Source: Acidimicrobiales bacterium (lineage in GTDB: Bacteria > Actinomycetota > Acidimicrobiia > Acidimicrobiales > SHLQ01). From it: a stretch of 64,000 bases of DNA. Of this stretch, positions 57,856-64,000 are shown piece by piece; position 1 is the first letter of the stretch, and each line of letters opens with the position of its first letter. The notes beneath the pieces were generated by a model, which saw nothing but the letters and a program-made list of their open reading frames with translations, had not been told where the DNA came from and did no database searches. A program made the translations under genes and the position numbers. Where the stretch lies: NCBI GenBank assembly GCA_020628865.1, contig JAHDEJ010000007.1:1-64000 (forward strand), read 5' to 3'.

Positions 57856-58079
57856 GCCCGGGGTTCGATGGGTTGACGCTGCCGGGCGTTCGTCGCCCAG
57901 TCGAACCGTTCGTGGTAGTAGTCGTCGCCGGTGACGTCACGGCTGTGCTGGCCGAGGAAGTGCTTGGCGTCGACGGCGGTCACCTCGTAGAGGACGTTGT
58001 TGGGGCCGAGCACGAGCCTCATGTCGACCCGATTGTCGACGCTGAGCGCCGATCGCAGGCGGCCCACGAGCGTTTGCAT
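57852..58079 (-). CDS. unknown 75-residue protein, leaderless
   Basis: ATG 58079 is 6 nt after -10 TATTCT. Mixed alpha/beta; no motif. Confidence 0.65.
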   Translation of the reverse strand: MQTLVGRLRSALSVDNRVDMRLVLGPNNVLYEVTAVDAKHFLGQHSRDVTGDDYYHERFDWATNARQRQPIEPRA

Positions 58080-58085
58080 CCCATC

Positions 58086-58115
58086 AGAATACCCCGGACG
58101 TATCAGACAGGTCAG
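58086..58115 (-). promoter_or_regulatory. TGATACG-box promoter, leaderless
   Basis: CTGACC -35, 18 nt with CTGATACG, -10 TATTCT, 6 nt to ATG 58079. Overlaps the end of the upstream replication gene. Confidence 0.7.
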
Positions 58116-59296
58116 AACTGTCGGTTGTCGTCGGTGTCGAGCTTGAGCGGCACCGGCGGCAACGGGACCGTGCGGGCGCCGGACCGTGAGGGCGTCATCC
58201 CGTCGGGGACGACGGTGAGCCGCAGGATCGCGTTCCCGTCGGGCACGAGCTCGGTGTCGGCGTCATCGGAGTACTTCGTTCGCTTCGCTGCTCGCATCCG
58301 CTGCTCGGACACGGTCGATTCGGGCCGGATGATCGTCTGGTCCCGGTCCATGTCACGGATCCAGGCGACCGCGGCGTCTCGAGCAGAATCGAACGACATG
58401 TGCGTCGTGTTCTTGGCGCCGACGAACACCTCGCCGTAGGCGCGGTCGCGGATCTCGAAGAACGACCGGTGCACCACGAACCGGGACATGCGGACACCGG
58501 AGTTCTTCACCGTTCCGGGCCCGTCCTCGAACAGCTTGTACTTCGCTCGCAGCTCGTCGGCCTTCGCGGCGACGAGCCGGTCGTGCTCAGCGAGCCGTTC
58601 AGCGAACTTGTCCGGTTCGTCCCGACGCAAAGCCAGCTCGGTGCGCCACTGCTCGCCGGTGCGCTCAGGGACGAGCGACAGCGAGTAGCGGTGCAGCTCG
58701 AAGAACGCCTTCGCGGCGTTCGGGTCGCCCTCATCGGCCTCGTCGTCATCGCCGGTGAACGATGGGGGAGCGGGCAACGGCAGGAACTCGGGCATGTCGG
58801 CCGGGCGCAGCACACCACCTGGGGTCGGCTGGTTCGGGTTCGCGCGCAGGTTGGCCCGGATCCGGGTCGCCGACGCCAAGATCTCCGGTGTTGCCGCCTT
58901 CTCGACCGCCGCCGGCAGCACCTGGGAGTACGTGATCCGGAAGTCTCGGGACATCTGCTCGAAGTTCCCTTCGCGCCAGGCCCGATGGTCGCCGATGCCG
59001 TCACGGACCGATTCGACGAGCGGATGCACGATGCCGCCACGGTGGAGCTGGTGGAGGGCTTCGTGCACGTTCGGGGGTTCGGTGCCGATGTTGAGCGCCA
59101 TCTGGCCGAGGATGTCGATCGGCCGGGGCGGGAACGTGCCGGCGGCGAGCGCGTCGACGGTCGCCTCGAGCACGTCGGCGACGTCGAGCTCCCCGAAGAT
59201 CTCCATCCAGAGCTTGATCCGGTCCGGGCCGGCATCGAACGTCGGATGCTCGGTCGTGATCACGGCGAGCACGGTGGTGAGGTCGTTCAGGTTCAT
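58112..59296 (-). CDS. replicative helicase loader-like protein (tentative)
   Basis: 394 residues. The N-terminal ~110 residues (TVLAVITTEHPTFDAGPDRIKLWMEIFGELDVADVLEATVDAL) resemble phage G39P-type helicase loader/inhibitor helical domains. The middle is Pro/Asp-rich and the C-terminus basic. Coupled to the initiator gene (ATGA). In phages this pairing loads the host replicative helicase at the origin. Confidence 0.6.
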   Translation of the reverse strand: MNLNDLTTVLAVITTEHPTFDAGPDRIKLWMEIFGELDVADVLEATVDALAAGTFPPRPIDILGQMALNIGTEPPNVHEALHQLHRGGIVHPLVESVRDGIGDHRAWREGNFEQMSRDFRITYSQVLPAAVEKAATPEILASATRIRANLRANPNQPTPGGVLRPADMPEFLPLPAPPSFTGDDDEADEGDPNAAKAFFELHRYSLSLVPERTGEQWRTELALRRDEPDKFAERLAEHDRLVAAKADELRAKYKLFEDGPGTVKNSGVRMSRFVVHRSFFEIRDRAYGEVFVGAKNTTHMSFDSARDAAVAWIRDMDRDQTIIRPESTVSEQRMRAAKRTKYSDDADTELVPDGNAILRLTVVPDGMTPSRSGARTVPLPPVPLKLDTDDNRQF

Positions 59297-60291
59297 GGGG
59301 TCTCCTCGCCCGATGGCAGGGCTGACTGGTCGTCGAGTACTTCGGCGGACGCTTCGGCGGGTGCGGCGTCGCCGTAGCCCTCGTTTTGGAGCTGGCGAAC
59401 CGATTCGGCCAGCTGGTCGCGGCCCCGGTTCGGGCTCTTGTCGCCGGTCAGGTGCTCGTTGCGTTCTCGACGCAACCTGTCCCAGTGCTCGCGCAGCTTC
59501 TTCGCCGACCGGACGTTGCCTCGGGTGCCGAGCCACGAGTGCGCGGCGGTGAAGTCGATGATCGCAGCGACGTTGGCCGGCGGGACCTCGGCTGGTTGCG
59601 CCCAGCTGGTCGGGCCGCGACGCAACAGCAGATCCATTTCCTTGCGCCACGGCTGCCACTTGAGCGGTGCGTCGACGACCTCGTGCTCGAGCAGCTTGTC
59701 GGCCAGGCGTTGGCACAGCTCGTCGGTGGCTGGGTGGAGCGACGCAGGGTCGCTGGTCGCTTCGTCGACGTCGTCGGCGGCGCCGGCGGAGACGAGTGGA
59801 GTCGGAGTAGGAGGAGGAGTAGGAGTATGAGTAGGAGTACGAGATATCGAAGGGGTATTGCAAGGGGTATCCGGTACCCCTTCGAACTCCTTTCGAAGCG
59901 CTTTGCCGAGATCCTCGCTCAGCCGCTCACATTCGTTGATAAACAAGGGCAGAATGCACGTCGCCGGCAATTCCCGGAGCTTGTTGCACGCCCCCTTGAT
60001 CTGCTTTTCGCCTTTCGGGACCTGAGCGACGAGCAAATCGACGATCCAGACCACTTCGCAGGTGCTGCAATACCGGATCAAGCCGGTTTCGATGAGCCTC
60101 GAAAGGGCATCCGATACCCTTTCGGAGCCCCATTCGAGATCGGCGGCGATGTAGGCCGCTCGAAGCCGATAGAGCCCCTCGGACGTCCGGTGTGGGCAGG
60201 CCACCAGATAGAAGATCATGACCCGCTCGTCGTCGCTGAGACGCGACACCTTCTCCCAGAAGCCACGCGGGATGGTGAGGTAGTTGCTCAC
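59293..60291 (-). CDS. replication initiator-like protein (winged helix) with possible embedded origin
   Basis: 332 residues from GTG 60291. N-terminal ~120 residues look like a phage replisome-organiser winged helix (FWEKVSRLSDDERVMIFYLVACP...ERVSDALSRLIETGLI). A Thr/Pro linker (TPSISRTPTHTPTPPPTPT) is encoded by a purine-rich repeated DNA tract with GGGGTA boxes, as in lambda O where the origin lies in the gene. C-terminal half helical and basic. Confidence 0.7.
   Translation of the reverse strand: MSNYLTIPRGFWEKVSRLSDDERVMIFYLVACPHRTSEGLYRLRAAYIAADLEWGSERVSDALSRLIETGLIRYCSTCEVVWIVDLLVAQVPKGEKQIKGACNKLRELPATCILPLFINECERLSEDLGKALRKEFEGVPDTPCNTPSISRTPTHTPTPPPTPTPLVSAGAADDVDEATSDPASLHPATDELCQRLADKLLEHEVVDAPLKWQPWRKEMDLLLRRGPTSWAQPAEVPPANVAAIIDFTAAHSWLGTRGNVRSAKKLREHWDRLRRERNEHLTGDKSPNRGRDQLAESVRQLQNEGYGDAAPAEASAEVLDDQSALPSGEETP
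59797..59900. other. possible replication origin: repeated boxes in the initiator gene
   Basis: Purine-rich GGAGTA-type repeats (59797-59845) are followed by GGGGTA at 59852 and 59864, inverted TACCCC at 59875-59880, and lower GC than surroundings. Further box-like GGGTA sequences occur up to ~60120. No binding data; inferred from the lambda O/ori arrangement. Confidence 0.45.
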
Positions 60292-60530
60292 GGCTGACCG
60301 TCGGTGGCGCGCAAGAAACCGGCCACGGCCAGATTGGACATGAAGTGCCCCAACGCAGCTGGGTCGCCCTGCCACTTGGCCAGAATCATCTCTTCCGCCG
60401 CTTCGAGTTCGTCGGCGGCGAGTCCAAGCCAGACGATGACGTGGTCGAAGCCGAGGCCGGCCTCAAGAATCGCCTTGATCGTCCTCCCGATGTCCGAATC
60501 AGAATGCGTGTGAGCTATCATCTTGGACAA
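60288..60530 (-). CDS. unknown 80-residue protein
   Basis: TTG 60530 has GGGAGG 5 nt upstream; ATG 60521 is the alternative. Helical. First gene of the replication operon; a hairpin lies upstream of its SD. Confidence 0.6.
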   Translation of the reverse strand: MSKMIAHTHSDSDIGRTIKAILEAGLGFDHVIVWLGLAADELEAAEEMILAKWQGDPAALGHFMSNLAVAGFLRATDGQP

Positions 60531-60557
60531 CGGGACCTCCCAGAAAGGTCTTGAATG

Positions 60558-60592
60558 GAGCCCCGCCTTCCTCGTCCGGAGTGGCGGGGCTC
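60558..60592. terminator. hairpin/attenuator before the replication operon
   Basis: GAGCCCCGCC pairs with GGCGGGGCTC around a 15-nt loop, between promoter 60642-60670 and the first gene. Confidence 0.6.
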
Positions 60593-60641
60593 TTCCCGTT
60601 TCTCGGGAAGGTTCGCGAACCTATCACCAGTTGCGCTGATC

Positions 60642-60670
60642 ACCATGCATCGGGCGTATCAGACCGGGAC
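60642..60670 (-). promoter_or_regulatory. TGATACG-box promoter (variant) of the replication operon
   Basis: CTGATACG, 7 nt, -10 CATGGT; weak -35. Immediately downstream of the repressor terminator. Confidence 0.5.
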
Positions 60671-60676
60671 GAAGAA

Positions 60677-60700
60677 AGACCCCCGATCGCTCGGGGGTCT
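60677..60700 (-). terminator. intrinsic terminator of the repressor gene
   Basis: AGACCCCCGA pairs with TCGGGGGTCT, followed by TTCTTC on the minus strand. Confidence 0.85.
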
Positions 60701-60800
60701 CGCTAGGGTGTACGCAGCAACGAACTTGTCACGCGATTCGTTCCGTTGCCTCGAACGGCTTCGGGTGGGAGTGACGGCGCCCGCCCGAAGCCTGTTCCCC

Positions 60801-61127
60801 TCAGGTGGAAGCGGCCTCTGCGGCCGAACGGAGCGCCGCCATCTGCTCCCGCATGTCGGCAATGTCGCGCTCGATATCCTTCACCCTGGCCTCGAGCGAC
60901 GAGAACGATGTCGGCTCGTCTTCGTGGAGGAGTCTGTAGAGGTCCTCACCCGTCACGCCCAGGAACGAGGCGAGTGACGGCCGGAACTCGTCCGACGGCA
61001 TCACCTCACCTGCCTCCCATCGATACCAGGTCGGCTGTGAAACGCTGAACCGAGCGGCCGCCTGACGCTGGTTCTCTCCGCGCCGCACGCGCTCGCGGCG
61101 CAGTGCCTCTCCGATTGCTGTGGTCAT
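60801..61127 (-). CDS. Xre/CI-type repressor
   Basis: 108 residues. N-terminal HTH (GEALRRERVRRGENQRQAAARFSVSQPTWYRWEAG) of the Xre family, then a short helical or coiled-coil tail (LEARVKDIERDIADMREQMAALR) for oligomerisation. No LexA-like peptidase domain. Divergent from the Xis-RusA-WhiB operon across 190 bp. Candidate immunity repressor; it may or may not be the protein that binds the TGATACG operators. Confidence 0.8.
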   Translation of the reverse strand: MTTAIGEALRRERVRRGENQRQAAARFSVSQPTWYRWEAGEVMPSDEFRPSLASFLGVTGEDLYRLLHEDEPTSFSSLEARVKDIERDIADMREQMAALRSAAEAAST

Positions 61128-61316
61128 TTTCTATCTCCGTGTCGTGGGTGGAGTACGTCGCTGTGTTTCGAACAGTATCTGGTGGGCGGCAGAATTATCG
61201 GACTCCATATGGGGATAGTACCGACTTGCATCAATATACGCCAGTATTTGAGGTTGGATCTTTGCAGGGTGGGGCCGCGCTTGATGCGTGGTATGCATTG
61301 GAATAGCCTGCCGTCC
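61128..61316. promoter_or_regulatory. repressor/early control region
   Basis: Lower-GC intergenic region. Plus promoter TTGATG-N17-TAGCCT (61281-61309) ends 7 nt before ATG 61317, again leaderless. Minus side contains AGATACTG-like half sites and a CCATATGG palindrome; no perfect TGATACG box. Confidence 0.6.
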
Positions 61317-61520
61317 ATGGAAGACACCCCACTCATGACCCTCGAAGAGGTCGCCGACCTGCTCCGCGTCTCACCCGAAACCGCTCGCCGCATGGCTGTA
61401 AACGGTGAGCTGCCTGGGGCGCTGCCCAAGATCGGGAACGTCTGGCGGGTCAACCGCCGCCGATTCATGGCCGGTATTGGCGAACCCGCCAATGCCGAAA
61501 GCCCCGAAACCGTGGCATGA
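61317..61520 (+). CDS. excisionase/MerR-type HTH protein
   Basis: 67 residues. LMTLEEVADLLRVSPETARRMAVNGELPGALPKIGNVWRV is the classic HTH_17 excisionase fold. Leaderless ATG. Located near the integrase; likely directs excision or regulates the early operon. Confidence 0.8.
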   Translation: MEDTPLMTLEEVADLLRVSPETARRMAVNGELPGALPKIGNVWRVNRRRFMAGIGEPANAESPETVA

Positions 61521-61526
61521 TGCATC

Positions 61527-61928
61527 GTGCGTATGGAAATACAGGAGCGTCGTCGTCGGAAACTGTTCGGGATCCGGATCCCCGGCGACCCCGTCACCAA
61601 GGGACGCCCCCGAGCGACCATCGTCAACGGTAGCCCCAGCCTATACACGCCGGCCAAGACCAAACAGGCCGAGAAGCTCCTGGCGCAGGAGTTCATGGCC
61701 CGCCGGGTAATCCCGTCCACGCCATACACCTTCGAGGTCGCCGTCCACCTCGACTTCTTCACCAAAACCGCCCACCGGCGCGATATCGACAACTACGCGA
61801 AGCTTGTACTTGACTCGGCAAATGGACTGATCTGGGACGACGACGCGCAGGTGCTCGAGCTGTCGTGCCGGATCTGGCGCAAGGACGAGCGACCCCGCAC
61901 CGAATTCACCGTGTGGGCGCTCATCTGA
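61527..61928 (+). CDS. rusA: RusA-type Holliday-junction resolvase
   Basis: 133 residues. PGDPVTKGRPRA, RRDIDNYAKLVLDSANGLIWDDDAQV (Asp86, Asp88, Asp96 and the DDD) match RusA's metal-binding signature. GTG 61527 or ATG 61533. Resolves replication/recombination intermediates before packaging. Confidence 0.9.
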   Translation: MRMEIQERRRRKLFGIRIPGDPVTKGRPRATIVNGSPSLYTPAKTKQAEKLLAQEFMARRVIPSTPYTFEVAVHLDFFTKTAHRRDIDNYAKLVLDSANGLIWDDDAQVLELSCRIWRKDERPRTEFTVWALI

Positions 61929-61938
61929 GGTCGCAGGC

Positions 61939-62367
61939 TTGTCCCAGCGGGACGCGTCGCACCCCTATGCGGGGCTGTTCCAGTCTCAGGACTGGATGGT
62001 CAACGCAGCTTGCCGACCCGACAACCGGCCGCCATGGATCAGCGAATACGACTGGACCAACATGTTCTTCCCCGAACGAGGGGAGAGCTCGGCCGAGGCC
62101 GAAGAGATCTGCGGCTTCTGCCCTGCCGTCGACAACTGCCTCAGCTACGGCATGTCGGAGAAGTTCGGCATCTGGGGCGGATTGCGCACGTCGCAACGCC
62201 GGCGGCTCGGCCAGTGGGACGCCGACGTCGTCACCGAAGCCGAAACGATCCTGGCTTCCGACCAGGCACTGTTCTCGCTGCCGGCCGTCGCCGCGCCCAA
62301 GGCGGTCCCTCGGGCCCGACGCAAACGGCGGGCTGCAGTCGACGTCGAACAGCTCGGCCTGTTCTAG
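61939..62367 (+). CDS. WhiB-like Fe-S regulator
   Basis: 142 residues. Four Cys (25, 58, 61, 67) in C-x32-CxxC-x5-C and GIWGG (77-81) are diagnostic. C-terminus basic (RARRKRR). TTG start 61939. Actinophage WhiB proteins can act on host WhiB regulons and superinfection. Stop shares CTAG with the integrase stop. Confidence 0.9.
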   Translation: MSQRDASHPYAGLFQSQDWMVNAACRPDNRPPWISEYDWTNMFFPERGESSAEAEEICGFCPAVDNCLSYGMSEKFGIWGGLRTSQRRRLGQWDADVVTEAETILASDQALFSLPAVAAPKAVPRARRKRRAAVDVEQLGLF

Positions 62368-63740
62368 TCGTCCTCAAGCTCATCGTCGCGCGCCGACGAG
62401 TGAAGCTCGTCGAGGTACTCGATCGCCGCCTGCTTGACCTCGCTGTTGTCGACCGAGTCGCGGATGTACCCTGCCGTCGTTTCGAAGCGGGCGTGCCCGA
62501 GCAGCTGCTGCATCACGATCGGCGGGATGTCCGGATTCATCGCCATCTGCGACGCATCAAGGCGACGGATCTGGTGCCACGACGGCGCCTTCTTGCGTGG
62601 CGGCACTGGGACGAGCCTGCGCCTGTATCGCTTCAAGCCCTTCTGGTCGTAGTGGGTCGACTGCTCGACCGTCACCAGGCCAGCGTTGATCGCTGCGCGC
62701 GACAGCCACGAGTTGAACCGGACCGGTGTCGTCAGCGTGTTCCGCTCCACCGCACCATCGTTGCCTGACGGGTAGTAGGCGAGGTCGAAGATGTAGTGGT
62801 GGTCGGGGATCGGCCCGAACTCGACCTCGCGGGCAGTACGCAGGAGAAACAGGTCATCCCACAGTGCGACGGGGACCGGCACCCGGCGCACACCGGCTTC
62901 GGTCTTGGGCGGGTTCACGAACACCTCGCCCTTCGCGTTCTGCGTCACCGAGCGGAGGATGTGCAGCGTCCGGTAGCCGCCTTTGTTCTCGAGATCCTCC
63001 CAGCAGATGCCGATGATCTCGCCGCGCCGGCAGCCGGTGGCGGCAGCGATCCGCAGAGCGAGCTTCGCTTCCATGAGCGTCGCGGCGTCGATCAGCTTGA
63101 CCAGGTCGACCGGATCCATCGCCGGAAGTCGCTCGGCCGGCTTTGCCACCTGCGTCCCCGGCGCCGCCCATGCCACCGACGCCAGGTCGACGACGTTCAG
63201 CCCGGCGAGCTGCGCGTGCTTGAACCCGGCCGACATCGCCTGCACCGCCTTGGCCACCGACGACCGGCTGAGGCCCTTGCCGCGCGTCGTCACGACCTCG
63301 GTCTGCAGGTAGATGAGGTGGCGTTGCATCTCGGCGCCAGTGATCTCGTCGATCGGCCGATCCGCGATCGGGTAGCCGGCAACGTGATTGTCGATGGTGG
63401 CGCGGCGGGTGGAGTTGGAGACCGGCCGGCGACGCAGCGCCAGAATCGCCTCGGCGCGGTCGACGAACTCGAGCAGCGTCGGCTGCTTCGTCAGATCCTC
63501 GACCTTGTTGCACAGGATCGTGAGCGCATCGTTGCGCCACTTGTGCAGTTCGATCGTCGCCGCGGGCTTCGAGTTGGCGGCGACCGTGTGCGATGCCGTG
63601 TGCCGCTTCCCGCCGAACTCGGGGCGAGCAGTCAGCTTGAGGACGAGCCGCCAGCGGCCTGGCTCGCTCTCCGAAACGCTGCCCAACGTCGTCTCGGGGC
63701 GGACGAACAGACGCTGTGCCCGTGCTTCGATTTCCTCCAT
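62364..63740 (-). CDS. int: phage tyrosine integrase
   Basis: 458 residues. Catalytic residues: Arg239 (TGCRRGEI), HQIR (His389, Arg392), LLGHARFETT (His416) and Tyr425. N-terminal SAM-like core-binding domain (~90-200). ATG 63740 after GAGGAAAG. Next to tRNA-Arg; predicted to recombine attP with a site in the tRNA gene. Confidence 0.95.
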   Translation of the reverse strand: MEEIEARAQRLFVRPETTLGSVSESEPGRWRLVLKLTARPEFGGKRHTASHTVAANSKPAATIELHKWRNDALTILCNKVEDLTKQPTLLEFVDRAEAILALRRRPVSNSTRRATIDNHVAGYPIADRPIDEITGAEMQRHLIYLQTEVVTTRGKGLSRSSVAKAVQAMSAGFKHAQLAGLNVVDLASVAWAAPGTQVAKPAERLPAMDPVDLVKLIDAATLMEAKLALRIAAATGCRRGEIIGICWEDLENKGGYRTLHILRSVTQNAKGEVFVNPPKTEAGVRRVPVPVALWDDLFLLRTAREVEFGPIPDHHYIFDLAYYPSGNDGAVERNTLTTPVRFNSWLSRAAINAGLVTVEQSTHYDQKGLKRYRRRLVPVPPRKKAPSWHQIRRLDASQMAMNPDIPPIVMQQLLGHARFETTAGYIRDSVDNSEVKQAAIEYLDELHSSARDDELEDD

Positions 63741-63761
63741 TGACGCTGCTTTCCTCGATTT

Positions 63762-63776
63762 ACTGTCCCTGACAGT
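63762..63776. promoter_or_regulatory. palindrome upstream of int
   Basis: ACTGTC-CCT-GACAGT inside a larger CCTCG/CGAGG inverted repeat, just before int. Possible int operator or arm-type site. Confidence 0.5.
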
Positions 63777-63841
63777 GTCCCCGAGGAAATCGGCCGAATC
63801 AATGGGCCTTGTGAATCTGTTGATTTTTCAACGTTTATTGG

Positions 63842-63913
63842 CGCCCTCGGCAGGATTCGAACCTGCGCTCACGGCTCCGGAGGCCGATGCTCTATCCACT
63901 GAGCTACGAGGGC
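63842..63913 (-). tRNA. tRNA-Arg(CCG), probable attachment site
   Basis: Acceptor GCCCTCG/CGAGGGC, anticodon loop CTCCGGA (anticodon CCG), GTTCGAATCC T-loop; no encoded CCA. Its 3' end faces the integrase, the usual attB geometry. The far att copy is outside the window, so the repeat cannot be confirmed. Confidence 0.9.
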
Positions 63914-64000
63914 GGAAGTCCTGACTCTACCGGTTCTCGGCCGTGGCGCCGCAGACCGGATCGAATGCTCCCGCGGAGGCCGCAGATACGCTGGTCGGTC

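Noticed and set aside
63388-63924. Plus-strand frame ending LAPSAGFEPALTAPEADALSTELRG
   Set aside because: It is the translation of the tRNA-Arg gene and the antisense of int, a common annotation artefact.
1-64000. Holin-endolysin lysis cassette
   Set aside because: Several tiny membrane proteins and a transglycosylase-like protein exist but are scattered; no holin-lysin pair can be supported here, and the lysis genes may lie left of the window.

Overview
The window is the right-hand part of a large prophage (at least 63.9 kb) in a high-GC actinobacterium. Evidence for the host group is the base composition, frequent GTG starts, leaderless start codons, a WhiB-type Fe-S regulator and an LAxTG (sortase-E type) surface protein. 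I cannot name the genus. The right end is set by a tyrosine integrase (62364-63740, minus) beside a tRNA-Arg(CCG) gene (63842-63913), the probable attachment site. The left end lies outside the window, because the virion genes still run off base 1.

Layout from right to left. (1) 60801-63913: integrase, then a short plus-strand operon (Xis-like HTH, RusA resolvase, WhiB-like protein), facing a minus-strand Xre-type repressor across a control region at 61128-61316. (2) 52.7-60.5 kb, minus strand: replication module (initiator with a possible origin inside the gene, helicase-loader-like protein), small unknown genes, DUF4262 and DUF488 proteins and a ParB-like protein. (3) 47.1-52.7 kb: a tRNA-Pro(TGG), a methyltransferase-like protein interrupted by an intein, a second ParB-like protein, and small and large terminase. 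(4) 10.6-47 kb: about 37 kb of mostly small minus-strand accessory genes in tightly overlapping operons. They include an Acb2-like anti-CBASS protein, Fic, oligoribonuclease-like, MazG-like, metallophosphoesterase, SLOG-fold, DUF5131, HNH, transglycosylase-like and an SF1 helicase. (5) 1-10.5 kb: portal, MuF head protein fused to a prohead protease, a DPPY methyltransferase, major capsid protein and two further virion genes.

Seven plus-strand islands interrupt the minus-strand operons (14.4-16.1, 29.3-29.5, 30.5-30.9, 40.2-40.9, 44.9-46.2, 46.6-47.1 and 56.2-56.7 kb). Several encode secreted, lipoprotein or membrane proteins and look like morons expressed in the lysogen.

The most striking feature is regulatory. 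About 25 near-identical promoters are scattered over the prophage, nearly all at operon heads. Called 'TGATACG-box promoters' below, they have a TTGACA-like -35, a 17-nt spacer containing TGATACG, and a -10 (often TATCAT) whose CGTATCA forms an inverted repeat with the TGATACG. In about fifteen of them the start codon begins 6-7 nt after the -10, which predicts leaderless mRNA. One drives the tRNA-Pro, with the predicted +1 at the mature 5' end. A second class (four sites, 'class B') has a CGAACGACCCA box instead. This looks like a dispersed, coordinately controlled operator-promoter network, comparable in concept to mycobacteriophage stoperators but placed inside each promoter.
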